Positions 38,241 through 50,597 of a stretch of 64,000 nt of DNA are shown in pieces. The DNA comes from Lithobates sylvaticus. Its lineage: Eukaryota; Chordata; Amphibia; Anura; Ranidae. The notes below the pieces were generated by a model. The model was not told where the DNA came from, searched no databases, and was given only the letters and a program-made list of their open reading frames with translations. The position numbers and the translations under genes are program-made. Where the stretch lies: NCBI GenBank assembly GCA_028564925.1, contig CM053032.1, positions 121,353,490-121,417,489 of the forward strand. The letters run 5' to 3'. Position 1 is the stretch's first letter; every line of letters starts with the position of its first letter.

Positions 38241-39808
38241 CGAACTGGGCCTCAAGGTATACGAGAGACTGAGTGGGCTCCTTCTCTAGGTTTATCAGCC
38301 AACCGTACTCCTGGAGCATTGAGATGACCTGGCCTCTGTGCTCCACAAGCTGCCCTCTGTCCTGAAATAGCAGGAGGAGATCATACAAGAAGTGGTGCAG
38401 GCGTAGTCCTTTCATCCTGATTAAGGCTACTACAGCCATCAAGACATTGGAAAACACATGAGGCGATGTTGAGAGCCTGAACAGGAGACAAGTAAACTAA
38501 AGATGCTCTTGACCTACTGGACAGGGGTCTTTGACAAAATCAATTCTAGGCTGCAAATGTCTATCTCGGCTCTACCTGAGCTGGCCCTACTGGGGGGTCC
38601 ATGATGATGCACAACGTTCTAACCACCTAAAACTGCTCATCTCCTATCTTTTATATTACAAAGATAAAAATGTAAAAAGAAAGAGTTAAACTCAAAAAGG
38701 TTTCCCCTGCGAGAGAAGGGAAGAAAGGGTGGTAAACCTTCCCTACCTACTACGCAAGAGCCACAGGGGGGCGGTGACACATCCATGATGCCAAGACTGA
38801 ACAAGCAAGATCACCAGCAGATTCATACCTTTCACAGTGCTGTATTATAGGGAAGACCACCACAATGCTGCCTGCAGGGATTCCAACATGCTAGGGGGAA
38901 CTGTCAAATTTAAATCACATGCACCAAGTCTCCCACAGCTGCTTGAGGGCACCCGTGTGCCTGCAAGGCTGCTCCTGCTGCATGTGCAAACCAAACCTCG
39001 TACTCTCCCAAGGCCCTACATATGCACAGCACCAAGACCACTGGCTCAGAAGAAATGCAACAGCTTGGAACGCAGAAGTGCTCCAGTCACCATGAGAGGC
39101 TGTAAATACTAGAAACAGGAAAAAAAGAAAATGCAAGCAAAGAGGTATTTACCGCTGCCATAAATGCAAATGATGGTACTCATGTGGCTCCAGGGTCTGG
39201 ACACAGAGACCAGCTGTGGCATCCATCCTGGGCATTTTGCCCGGCCACCTGCTGATAGCAGGACGAATTTGCAAACTGCACAACCGCAGGGCCTGAACCA
39301 TCTGCAGTGATTCTACTCCCAAATTTAAGTCCACCACCACCCCGCTGATAGCTGGGGACCATGGTAACCAACATGGGCCATTCTAGTGAAGCTTGTCTAC
39401 CATCCTGACCTTAGGACTTACCAGGTACCGATAAGATTTCCCACCACACCTCGAACATAACAGGTCCTATGATGAGGACAAAAAAGCAACATGACCTTGG
39501 GCTCAGGCTCAAAATTTATGGGACTGGGGTCCTATGGAGTAAGAGCGGAGGCTCAGTTACCCATATGTACAGTATGCTGCCATGTAGTCTGTCAGATAAA
39601 TTACACTTTTATCTACCGTAACACTAGGTGCTTTAAAACAAACTCTAGTGAGAACAAAAATAATGTTTGAAAGGAAAGGCAATATTACCAAAAAAACTTT
39701 GGCCTGAAAAAAACTGCACACGTATTTGTTATATCAAGAAATAACAACGTTATTGCTGAATGATCAGGTTTGGCAACTGTTGAAAATTTTACGGACAGTG
39801 TTGACTTT

Positions 39809-40972
39809 TTAACCACTTCCCGCCCGGTCAATAGCGGATTGACGTCTGGGAAGTGGTTTCGTTATCCTGACTGGGCATCATATGACGTCCATCAGGATAA
39901 CAGCCGCCGCGCACCCGTGGGGGCGTGCATCGCGGCAAACGGTGGAACGGTGCGTCAGTCTGACACACCGATACACCGATCTCGGTGAAGAGCCTCCCGC
40001 GGAGGCTCTTTACCACGTGATCAGCCGTGTCCAATCATTGCTGATCACGATGTACACAGGAAGAGCCTTTGATCGGCTTTTCCTCACTCGCGTCTGACCC
40101 CCTCAGACCCCCTCAGATGCCCACACTAGACCACCAGGGAAGCCCCCAGGACCACCAGGGAAGCCCCCAGCATGTGGATGGCCAGGTACATCCCCCATGG
40201 CCATCCACATGTTAAAAAAATGCCCAAAATATGCCAATCAGTGCCCACAAATGGGCACTGATTGGCACATCATATTTATGTTATAAAACAGGGATGCCCA
40301 GCAATGCCACCCATCAGTGTCATCAGTGCCACCCATCAGCGTCCATCAGTGCCACCTATCAGTGCCCATCTGTGCCCATCCAGGCCCACCTATCAGTGCC
40401 CATCAGTGCCCATCCATGCCACCTATCAGTGCCACCTATATGTATGCATCAGTGCCACCCATAAGTACCCGTCAGTGCTGCCTATGTGTGCCCATCAGTG
40501 CCGCCTATGAGTGCCCATCAGTGCCATCTAAGTGCCCATCAGTGCCTCATACCAGTGCCACCTATCAGTGCCCATCAGTGCCGCCTATCAGTGCCCATCA
40601 TCAGTGCCCATCAGTGCCACCTATCAGTGCCCATCATCAGTGCCCATCAGTGCCACCTCATTGGTGCCACCTCATCGGTGCCCATCAGTGCCGCCTTATC
40701 AGTGCCCATCAGTGCAGCCATATCAGTGCCCGTCATTGAAGAAGAAAACGCACTTATTTTCAAAAAAAATTAACAGTGACAAAGAAAAACTTGTTTTTTT
40801 GCAAAATTTTCGGTCTTTTTTTGTTTGTTGCACAAAAAATAAAAATCGCAGAGGTGATCAAATACCACCAAAAGAAAGCTCTATTTGTTGGAACAAAATG
40901 ATAAAAAAAAATTTTGGGTGCAGTGTAGCATGACCGCACAATTGTCATTCAAATTGCGACAGCGCTGTACTG
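39809..40972 (+). mobile_element. TTAACCACTT-family element, right end missing, with minisatellite
   Basis: It begins TTAACCACTTCCCGCCCGGT, followed by GC-rich hairpins (for example around 39990-40010), a minisatellite (40305-40735) and the family segment TACCACCAAAAGAAAGCTCT (40863). Similarity ends near 40972 before an AAGTGGTTAA end. Confidence 0.72.
40305..40735. repeat. CAGTGCCCATCAGTGCCACC minisatellite
   Basis: About 20 imperfect tandem units of 10-24 bp built from CAGTGCC(C/A)(C/A) and TATCAGTGCCCAT. The Ser/Ala/His/Cys-rich frames in all three + frames are by-products. Confidence 0.93.
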
Positions 40973-41094
40973 TTTAAATATTGATTGTCTACGTTTTTAA
41001 TAGGAGTTCTGTCATTTTTCAGGTTGTTAATAAACAATGTGCTCAGTCAGTAAATTTTCCATATTTTGTCAGTATGAGTATGTATGAACAGACG

Positions 41095-41740
41095 ATCTGT
41101 TATCTTCCCTGCACAGTCCACTCCCCCCTTCAGTTACAACACAAACTAGGACACACTTAACCCCTTCACTGCCCCCTAGTGTTAACCTCTTCACTGCCAG
41201 TGACATTTTTACAGTAATCAATGCATTTTTAATCGCACTGATCGCTGTATTAATGCCAATGGTCCCAAAAATGTGTCAAAATTGTCTAACGTGTCCGCCA
41301 TAATGTCGCAGTCACGAAAAAAATGGCAGATCGCCACCATTGCTAGTAAAAAAAAAAATGTATAATAAAAATGCTATAAATCTATCCCCTATTTTGTAGA
41401 CGCTATAACTTTTGCGCAAACCAATCAATATACACTTATTGAGATTTTTTTGTTACCAAAAATATGTAGAAGAATACACATCGGCCTAAACTGAGGAAAA
41501 CAAATTGTTTTTTTTATATATTTTTGGGGGATATTTATTATAGCAAAAAGTAAAAAATAATGTGTTTTTTTCAAAAATGCTCTTTTTTTGTTTATAGCGC
41601 AAAAAATAAAAAACCGCAGAGGTGATCAAATACCACCAAAAGAAAGCTCTATTTGTGCGGAAAAAAAGGATGTCAATTTTGTTTGGGTGCAAATCGCAAA
41701 AAGTGCTCTGGTCAGGAAGGGGGTTGAATCTTCTGGGGCT
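41095..41740 (-). mobile_element. TTAACCACTT-family fragment (right half)
   Basis: It includes the family segments AATGGTCCCAAAAATGTGTC (41257), CTATCCCCTATTTTGTAGAC (41381) and TACCACCAAAAGAAAGCTCT (41631), and ends near TCTTCTGGGGCTGAATCGGC, an eroded version of the CTGAAGTGGTTAA end. It is close to the copy at 61440-62366. Confidence 0.7.
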
Positions 41741-44243
41741 GAATCGGCTAATCGGGAATATATGTTTCTACAACACAACAAACAACTTATTTACTAAAGG
41801 AGTCACTTTCACTCTAGCCTATATTTATGTCAGGTACAGAAGTTGCATTGAAATTGAAAAGAAACTGGAAAAGTGATTAATGGAAAAAAAATAAAAATTG
41901 TGTATTTGAAATTAACGCCAGAGTCAAATTATTATTTTAGCAAATCAGCCAGCAAACTATTTCCTGAAGTATGCCTATACCTTGGTTGCTCTGCATTCAC
42001 CAGGGATGAACAGAGGCGACATATAATATATACTGCTGAATTTTACACCACACACACACTGCACTTTAATAACTTAATTTTACCCGATGTCCTCCTTTTT
42101 ATTTTATCCCTTATTCTGGAAATTTGTCTAGAAATTAAGTACTATTGGTTGCCACTGAGGATTTTGGTTGGAGCCACTACTGCTCTATTGTTTTCCTTCT
42201 GTAAAGTTTAAATAAGATAACTTTTTTTTCTCTGGTGGAGAGCAGCATGTTTTAGTCCTTTTCTAGGTCTTTACTGTTACCTGTGACCCCAGTTGGGAGC
42301 TACCATCACCAGTCTGACCAATGACAACTGCAGCTCTCAACAGTAACCTGATCTTTTTTACCTCTCAGAAGTAAATTTTCTATATACCTGCTGTTTTGCT
42401 GTGCTTCCATTGTAGGGGAAAAAATTAATGGGCGTGAGTATATTTTCAGTTGGACCTGTTGTCACAATGTAAGTCGCAATGTTTTGTAAAATAGCCCAGC
42501 AAGGAACACTTTAGCTGTGGTGAACGGCAGCTTTTAATTAAAGTAACTAAATTGAAACCTACCATAACATGCTTGAATACACAACATACCAGAATACATG
42601 CATCCTTAAGCATATCCGGTGGTGAGAATAAGCCTATAAGTGAATACCACCCATGATATACATTGAAATCTATGCTTAATGATTCAGTAAAGCCATGGCT
42701 AGTCTAGCCATACCATTAGGACCAGTAGCATTTTGAAGCATACCATATGTGTAACACTGCCAGAAGTCAGCAGTTTGGCATATTTCCTGAATATCTACTG
42801 GTCACATACATTTTTATTTCATTGTTAATGTGGTGGTAATATAATGATAAGCAGAATCCTCAAAATTAATTTCTTGCTGTATTGTAGTAATTAATGTATA
42901 ATCCAACTAAACTAATTTTGAGAAGCGTTAAGAGAATGTTAGCTTTAAGCAAATCTGTCACATATGAGTTAGGAAATAATTTTTACTTCTTAACTCATGA
43001 TTCTGTTGTCAACTAATCAGCATAGGAAAGTCAGGCGTTTTAGAACATTTCATTTTTCAAATGTTGAAAAAAAACTGTACCAATCCCATGTAAAGTCAAT
43101 GATCCTACACTTCTCAGCTTCGCTGTATTCAGAGAGATTTACCTATGTAGCCAGGCGCTGGGCTACAGCAACATGGAGAAGGAAACATTGCCTTTAATTC
43201 TTCACTACCTGTACTGAGATACTAATATTGTGCTGCACTATTCTCCTCCAGCCAGCAGGGGGGATTCTAAAGCCAAGCAAACTCATAGACTTCTATGCAA
43301 AGCACTGAGAATCCTGGGAGTTGAGATGGCAGCTATCTAAGGGTGTCAGCTCTCCACTGTAGAGGGAGTTAGAGAGAAAGCTGAATATTCCACTGCCCAC
43401 AGGTGACCATACTAGCGGAGATCTGAGACGATCTGAGACGGGCACTTCCAACATTACAGGACCCGCACTGCTGCCACAGGGAGACTGAAGCATCCACTCA
43501 CCCTCTGCTTCCCACCGCTGATTACTGGAGAGACCGAGGGGGCCCCCCCTTCTGCAGCAAGAGATTGCCTCAGCATCCTGGGAACTGGTGATAGCAGAGA
43601 CTGAGCCACTAAGAGCAGGACACTAAGTGCACCCAATGCATACTGCACCCACACAGCACTCTATACTGCACTTTTCCCACATCTACATCGCACCTGTTTC
43701 AAGACTATACCATACCTATATTGCATGCAGGTTAACAGGGACTGTTGTTAAATGCACCAATGCTCTTAAAAGGGCCTCAATGATATCTGACAGAAGAACA
43801 TCTCAACAGTAACTGCCACTCCAGTACTAATTATTCTGCAAGTCCTCTTGGCTCCCCTGTTACCACCCCCCCCCTTTCCCACACCACGCTCCTTTTCATT
43901 TGGACAGTGCATACCCAATTGGTCTAGGACTAGCATTGCCACCATAAATGTGTTCTGGCAGTATAGTTGCAGCACTCCAGCACTCAGTAGATTGAAGTTT
44001 TCTACCGTTCACTTCTGCATTTGAGGTGGCCTTGCTACTGTTTATGCAGATATGGATGCCAGACATTGTCTTATGCCTAGTCCTTACTTTTAAACCACTT
44101 TGTATGCTAACTTGTGTTATTACCATTTGTTAATTCATTTGTAGCTTGCCTAGTAACCAACCACATTGGGTGACAATATATTAAGTTTGCCATTACTACC
44201 TTGTTTGGTGCCTGCTTTCTTAGATAGCATTAATACTGGGTAT
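41741..44243. other. no recognisable gene
   Basis: 2.5 kb without TIRs, tandem repeats or domain-bearing frames. 43200-43870 is more GC-rich, with a short tandem GATCTGAGAC (43420-43440). Its nature is unknown. Confidence 0.4.
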
Positions 44244-44424
44244 TAAGTGGGAGATATACTAAAACTGGTGCACACAGAATCTGGTACAACTGTGCATAGT
44301 AACCAGCTTCTAACTTCAGGTTGTTCAATTAAGCTTAAACAATAAAACCTGGAAGCTGATTGGTTACTATGTACAGCTGCACCAGATTCTGTGTGCGCCA
44401 GCTTTAGTAAATGTCCCCCTAAGT
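44244..44424. mobile_element. 171-bp foldback MITE with TAAGT repeats (element 44249-44419)
   Basis: The two halves are inverted copies sharing CACACAGAATCTGGT and CATAGTAACCA, with a short loop containing CAATTAAGCTTAAACAATAA. Direct TAAGT repeats lie at 44244-44248 and 44420-44424. No coding. Confidence 0.8.
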
Positions 44425-44666
44425 GTTACTTTCAGTGTATTTCCGGTGATATTGTATGTTTGTACACTCAATATGGTGTGTTAGAGGAGCTGAGGTTTTT
44501 GGAAAAGGTTGAGGCAAAGAACAGAGGACACATCCTTATCAGAAGCACCTATGGTGTTAGCGCTATACCTATGACATGCTACATTAATCAGAATGCTGGT
44601 AGACCCTTCAAAAAAATAGCTTCTTATCAAGTTCATAAAATGCTGATTCAGTAGAATAATACAGAC

Positions 44667-45993
44667 TAAGGTGTTCTTTTATGAAAGTGCGGTAAAATAC
44701 CGCTATTCAGTTCTCAGGCATTCTCAGAGGAGATCGCTCTCCTCTGAGGGCCTGTTTATGATGGTCTGTAGATCGCTTTTCATGCTGAGTTGAGAAGCGA
44801 TCTACAAACGCCGGGAACTCCTGAGAACGGCTCCTCACACTATAATCTCGCGAGATGTAGCGGGATTACAGTGTGAGGAGATGTAAAATACAAAAGTTGA
44901 ACACTAATCAGCACACATTATTCCCCAACATATTAATAAAATAATAAAGTTAAATTCCCCCTACACAATATACATTAACCTAATTATTAAAAAATATTGT
45001 TTTTATCAATATTTAAATATCATACATGTGCCTATTTAAATGTGAATGGTGTATAGTAAATTAATGTAATCCACATATGTAATGCAGCTATACACCATTC
45101 ATATAAATGTAAAATACATAATCATTAAAAAATAATTTTAATAAAGTATACAAGTATAAATATTTATTAATAAATTAAAATAAAATATATTTCATAATTG
45201 ATAAACCCCTGTATAAGGCCCCTTTTTCACACTGGGGCGGGAGCGGCGTCGGCGGTAAAGCAGCGCTTTATTTAGCGCTGCTTTAGGCCCCTTTCACACT
45301 GGGGCGCTTTGCAGGCACTAAAGTTCTAAAAATAGCGCCTGCAAAGCGCCTTCAAACAGCCGCGGGCTTTCACACTGGATCGGTGCGCTTGCAGGATGCT
45401 GAAAAATGCAAGCCGCATCTTTGGAGCGCTGTAGGAGCGGTGTATTTACTGCTCCTAAAGCGCCCCTTCCCATTGAAAACAATGGGACAGCGCTCCAAAC
45501 CCCCCTGCAAAGCGCCGCTGCAGTGGCGCTTTGAAGGCGGTTTTAACCCTTTTTCGGCCACTAGCGGGGGTGAAACTGCCCCGCTAGCTTCCGAAAAGCG
45601 CCGCTATAACGACGGTAAAGTACACACTTTAGATTGCTAACCTGCTGGTTTTGGGGTTTTGGGGTGTGTAATGGTGGGGAAGATGTGCTCTCACTGTATG
45701 GCTGAGACTTCAAAAGACTTCCTGCTTTCTCCAGAATACTCAGCCAGCTTCGCGCTTCTCTCTCTGATTCTCCACCTCTGAGTCAGAAAGTGAGAATTCT
45801 GTCACAGATCGCCAGTGAGGTGCTGAGATCGCACCTTCATAAACTGGCTGTTTCTGTGACAGTCAGTTACAGATTCTCACTGTGCTGAGATAATCAGTGG
45901 AGAACATGTTCTCCGCTGATTACCTCAGTTTCATAAACTGGTAAAGACCTGAGATCAGCTCTGAGACTTGGGATCATAAAAGGGATCACCTAA
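44667..45993. mobile_element. 1.3-kb TAA-flanked non-autonomous element (44670-45990)
   Basis: TAA at 44667-44669 and 45991-45993. The ends GGTGTTCTTTTATGA and, inverted, GGTGATCCCTTTTATGA are imperfect TIRs. Sub-terminal regions carry CTCAGAGGAG-type hairpins. The interior has a very A/T-rich block (44880-45200) with a 13-bp hairpin around GAATGGTGTATAG, and a GC-rich insert (45205-45630). No transposase is seen. A Harbinger-like class is suggested by the 3-bp TSD. Confidence 0.68.
45205..45630. mobile_element. GC-rich MITE fragments with TTCACACTGGGGCG ends
   Basis: Two direct copies of the end GGCCCCTTTTTCACACTGGG / GGCCCCTTTCACACTGGGGC lie at 45208 and 45286, followed by GCGCTTTGCAGGC repeats and hairpins. 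A matching inverted right end is absent. It looks like a partly duplicated or rearranged MITE inside the larger TAA-flanked element. Confidence 0.55.
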
Positions 45994-46762
45994 AACTTTT
46001 AACTACTGGCATAATGCAAAAAAAGCAATCATTTGATCCTTTCTATTGAAGCCAACCAAAGGTAAGTGTTTTATGTTTGATTCTGAGTACTCACAAAATC
46101 ATGTCACTTCTATTTCAAAAGTGAAAAGAAAAAAGCTAAGCTGAATTAGTAGCAGGTACCATTTTAAGTTAACTGTACAGTAAATGGACTAACAACACCT
46201 GACTTAATGGCTGCTACTTCACAAAATGCTCTACATCACTTTTATTGTTTGAAAGATTACTATTTTATAAACTGTTTTACATATTTTAAAGTATATGTTT
46301 AGCTACCTTGGTAGCCTTTTATAAGACTTCTAAAATATCTTATACCTCTATGGCAATTGAAGGCAGAGTCTCTGCTCATTTGGAAATATGTACGGTAGTT
46401 AACTAGAATTTCTGTGGTGGAGCCTCCACTCAGCTGGGCCATGGGATTAAAGTGAGACCCCCAATTAAGATGTACAAACTTTGTCCTCAGGATTTTCTAC
46501 TCTTTAATTGCTAAATAGAGCAAGTCCCTTTTTCTAAAGCTTTATTGAGCATCACTTGAAGAGGAAATACGTCTATAGATAAGCCAAAAAGTGTTAGACC
46601 TTTTTCTCAATACTAAAAGTTCCCACATATATACTCGGTGTTCTACATAGTAGTCCTTGCAGCAGGCAAAAGGAGTTTTGAAAAGAGCAGAGGTTCTTGT
46701 ATATTTTCTGCACCAGGTGTGTGTCTGTAAGAATGTGCCATTGGGCATATGGGCAGCTTGTG
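45994..46762. other. no recognisable feature
   Basis: Unclassified A/T-rich sequence. Confidence 0.4.
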
Positions 46763-47157
46763 TAATGCTGCGTACACACGATCAGAATTCTGACCAGAAA
46801 AAGACCAATGAGAGCTTTTCATCGGAAAATGCGACCGTGTGTAGGCTCCATCGGAATTTTGCTGGCCGAATTTCCGACAGAAAAGAATTGAGAGCAATTC
46901 CGGAAATTCCAATCGTCTGTAGCAATCCTGACACGCAAAATTCCTAAGCATGCTCGGAAACAATTCAACACATGCTCGGAAGCATTAAACTCAGCTCGTT
47001 GTAGTGTTGTACGTCACCGTGTTCTTGACGATTTCTTCGGAATTTGGTGTGACCGTGTGTTGGCAAGACAGTTTGAGCGGAATTCCGTAGGAACTCCGTC
47101 GGGAAAACCGTCAGAGCTTTTTCCGATGAGAATTCCGATCGTGTGTACGAGGCATTA
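46763..47157. mobile_element. TAA-flanked MITE, Harbinger-like (element 46766-47154)
   Basis: The ends TGCTGCGTACACACGATCAG and, inverted, TGCCTCGTACACACGATCGG match each other and the element at 24956. The flanks are TAA on the left and TTA on the right, a TSD with one change. Interior GGAATTCCG-type motifs repeat. No coding. Confidence 0.78.
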
Positions 47158-49714
47158 GGCCTCAAAAGCAGAATCCTTTCGATTCCCAACCAAGAGGGCT
47201 GAGCCCTGAGAAACTAAGCCCTAGGACCCAAGGTCCAGGACAAAACGTCCCTTCTGAGCAGCTGATATTTACCAGTTTGCGTAATCCAATCGACTGCCCT
47301 TAAAACTTTAGTTATTGGACAGCTCTTAAATACATAAGGCTAACCCACAGTCACACACTCCTAACAAAAATTAGATGAATGTCAACAAGCATTTACATTT
47401 CTCACCAACACATATATGTAATTTCATAATATGAGACCTAAAGTGCACCTGTGCCCAGACTATAGATGTATTTTCATATTGTTAAAAAAGCAGTAAGGGC
47501 TCATTTGTACTTGTGGCTGTGCAGCTGTAAGAACAGGCCATTAAGCAAGAGTTTTACAGCCCCCTGACTGCCCCTATTAGTCAACAGGGGCTGAAAAGGG
47601 TTGTACAGATGCTGCAGCAAAAATTGTACCCCATCACATTTGAAGGGCAGTATCAGGGTTGCAGACTTTACTGGGTTAAAACAGGCACTGAGGAGACAAC
47701 ATAACGCCTCCCAGTCACCTGTCAAATGCCATATGAAAAGTGATCCTCTGCAGATAACTTTTCAGAGGGAAGACATAGGCTGCCAAAAGTGTAAATGAGC
47801 CCTAAAAGCTTTACAAGTCATCCCTGACCCCTCTAACTGCTTTTAATATGAAGTTATTATTTCTCGCACATCCCCAAAGATCAAAACTGACGTGAGAGGG
47901 CTGGCAGTCTACGAAGATCTGCTACCATAGACAAAAATTAAGATTACAGTGGCATTATTGTGAACTTTAAAAAAAAAAATATTTCAATGCTTACAGATAT
48001 CGAGATGAATGAGGGCTTTTACTGCTTGTTTAGAATACATGGATATTTTAGTGTGCATGATCTGGGCACAGGTTCAAGCTACTTCCTGGGAGTGGAAAAT
48101 ATAATAATAATAATAATAAAAAAAGTTTGAATTGCAGCATGACAAAACTAAGAAATGTCCAAACTGCAACAAATTTGAAAGATCTGTACAGACTTTTTTC
48201 CTTTCACCCTACTCCACTGCAATTTGTACAGAGAATTGTAGCCCTACAAAACTCCCAAAACTCCATGGAACTGAAAAAAAATGTGAAAATTGGCCCATTT
48301 TAGCAATGAACAGTCTACAAACAGTGTGATATTCCTGTACACTAACTAACATACAATATATTGATTGACGTAAATTGAACTGTAGTCATGTTGTATTGTT
48401 GTTTACATAATGCCTTTAAACTGTACTTAGCCATTCCATTTACTAACACCCAATGATTAATAAATCCTGTGTTTTTCAAAATGCCAAAATCAGACAAATT
48501 TACAAAATTTTCGAAATCACTTTGCTCATCTCTATCAGCCTTAGCCATTGCTACACTCATCCTTACAAGCCTTGCTATATTATTTCATGAGTGCATCATT
48601 TTCACTTCAAGAGATCACTGTGAATAATTGAATGCCTTATTCTCAAGATCAGTGTGCTTGTGGGAATGTTTTATTCAAGAGATTATTCTGCATGTGTGCC
48701 TCGGGAGAACAGCCTTTCAAGAGATGAGTATGCACATGTGGATGATAACTGAAAAGCAAGCCAGGCATTTGGTTCTCTACTCATCTGCAGATTGTCTTTA
48801 CATTGAAATATGTATTTCCAGTTGTCAAACCTGGGTATTTTATAACCCTTTAAAATGTTACTTTTAGCACCAGGAGATCGGCTTTGGGAGGGGTCGGTAC
48901 AGGCACTGCCTGGTTTTTCGCTGCAGGGCAAAGTGATTATGCAGAAGATGGTGTTATTTCTTAGTTTAGGTAGAGTTAGGTCTTAGGAATTATATTTTAT
49001 TAGCTCAACTTAGCAGTTAAGTGTTGAGGAGAAGTTTAATTAGATGGAAAACCAAACTAAATTACATTTATTTATTTTTTTGCTAAAGTACAACTGCCAT
49101 TTTTCTATAACAAAATACTTTTGTTACATCTCAGAGTTACTGGTTTCATACAGATTCTTTGCAGCCTCTCCCTTCCTACATGCATTCTGTGGCTTGGCAT
49201 TCATTAGGGTAGGTTTTCTGATGGTAAGAACAGTGGAACATGCCTGCATAATGTGTGTTAAAATGGCATTATGTGACAGAGTGACAGTTAAGAAGAACAA
49301 TTTGGAGGTTAGTTGTCACCCATTAACAGCAAATGCTTGAATAAGGAACTTCATAGCAACATCCCTAGGGATTTTTTTTTAAAGCAGCCATATTTAAAAG
49401 TATTTCTGAAATATAATGAACTTGTTAAACCTTGTATGAGATTCTATTGTTTGAGTTTAAGTCTACTTCAAAACTCCAAACACCTGTCATCTGTAGAATA
49501 ACATTTATGAATCCATGTGCCAAGAGAAAGCTAAAATGTGTTTTAACTTTGAACTGTCAGCTGCAGGCCTCACATGAACTGTCAGGAACCAATTAGTTTG
49601 GTTCTCGTCATATAATCACCATGAGGGCCAATCATTATGATCACACAAGATTTAGAAAGCAAAAGATGATGGCTCTCAAAACACAGATTAGCTTCCTCAC
49701 ACATTTCACAACAT
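47158..49714. other. no recognisable gene
   Basis: 2.5 kb of A/T-rich sequence with a short (ATA)n run at 48100-48120 and no domains or repeats that I can identify. Confidence 0.4.
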
Positions 49715-49985
49715 AGTTACATAGGGGTTGATTTACTAAAGGAAAATCCACCATGCACTGAAAGTGCACTTGGAAGTGCAGTCGCTGTATATCTGAGGGG
49801 AAGATCTAAAATGCAGGGAAGCTCTGCTGATTTTATCATCCAATCATGTGCAAGCTAAAATGCTTTTTTCTATTTTCTTTGCATGTCCCCCTCAGATCTA
49901 CAGTGACTGCACTTCCAAGTGCACATGCAGTGCACGTGTAGTGCAAAGTGGATTTGCCTTTAGTAAATAACCCCCAAAGTTACAT
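49715..49985. mobile_element. hAT-like MITE with 8-bp TSD (element 49723-49977)
   Basis: The TSD AGTTACAT lies at 49715-49722 and 49978-49985. The ends AGGGGTTGATTTACTAAAGG and, inverted, TTGGGGGTTATTTACTAAAG form the TIR. Sub-terminal GTGCACTTGGAAGTGCAGT motifs recur in inverse at the other end. It is inserted at the 3' end of the CR1 LINE. No coding. Confidence 0.85.
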
Positions 49986-50160
49986 AGTAGGTAAGGTTGA
50001 ATAAAGACAATAGTCCATCCAGTTCAATCTGTGTAGGTGTACATGAGTCACTGTCGATAATCATTTCCCATATCCCTGTATATTGTGTTCCTTAAGATGC
50101 ACGTCCAAGAGTCTTTTAAAAATATCAATACTCCCCCTGACACACAATTGTGGAAGAGAG

Positions 50161-50597
50161 TTCCACATTCTTACCAATCGAGGGGACAATGGATGTAGCT
50201 CAAAAATACATCAGGCTTCCGCCTGATGAAGGAGCATGCATGCTCCGAAGCGCCGCCCACTTGACCCCGATCCCGGAAGTGACTTTAGCACACCACAGCG
50301 GTACAGCACGAAATACACTACACAGCATCCACAGTCTGCGCTCCAGCCATCCGGAAACGCTGGGCACCCACAGCGCCACCGGAAAAGCACAGAGAGAAGG
50401 ACACAGGACCTTTGTGGATCGGCTTGTGACTACCGCTTTACCCGGGAGAAACAACAGAATAGACGTTACCCCTGACATGCCTGAACAAACATATCTTTTG
50501 TGAGTGTTTTTATTCCCTTTGAAATAAATATCTTTTAACAAATTGGTGCACTTAGAGGGCGCCGCCTTTCTTCCCTTTTTTTTCCACATTCTTACCA
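50161..50597 (+). mobile_element. 405-bp insertion with 16-bp TSD and hammerhead-like motif (50177-50581)
   Basis: TTCCACATTCTTACCA occurs at 50161-50176 and 50582-50597, and the CR1 sequence is continuous across it. The insert has no TIR and no poly-A, and ends in a T-run. Near its left end lies CTGATGA, then a 6-bp hairpin (GGAGCA/TGCTCC), then GAAGCG (50221-50255), close to a hammerhead core. A long TSD without poly-A fits a Penelope-like or related retro-insertion. The family assignment is inference. Confidence 0.75.

Larger units (their letters stand above)
35121..39615 (-). mobile_element. DIRS-type retroelement fossil, minus strand, broken
   Basis: An old DIRS element of about 4.5 kb including insertions. 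Inverted terminal repeats of about 110 bp lie at about 35139-35255 and 39489-39606, recognisable by the shared GACTCCATGGCAGCATAC-type end. On the minus strand it retains a reverse transcriptase/RNase H region (about 38460-37300) and a tyrosine recombinase region (about 35950-35560), the order expected for DIRS. Additional inverted and direct partial copies of the end sequence lie at 35300-35350 and 35435-35500. It contains three younger or foreign pieces: an L2 scrap, a foldback element and a TTAA MITE. It is broken at many points and looks old. Confidence 0.82.

Noticed and set aside
40231-40933. Ser/Ala/His/Cys-rich repeat proteins in three + frames
   Set aside because: A by-product of the CAGTGCC minisatellite inside a transposable element. 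All frames are open together.
41873-42211. 112-codon + frame with a hydrophobic C-terminus (ILLFILSLILEICLEIKYYW)
   Set aside because: A/T-rich chance frame with no homologous motif, no splice context, and no support beyond openness.
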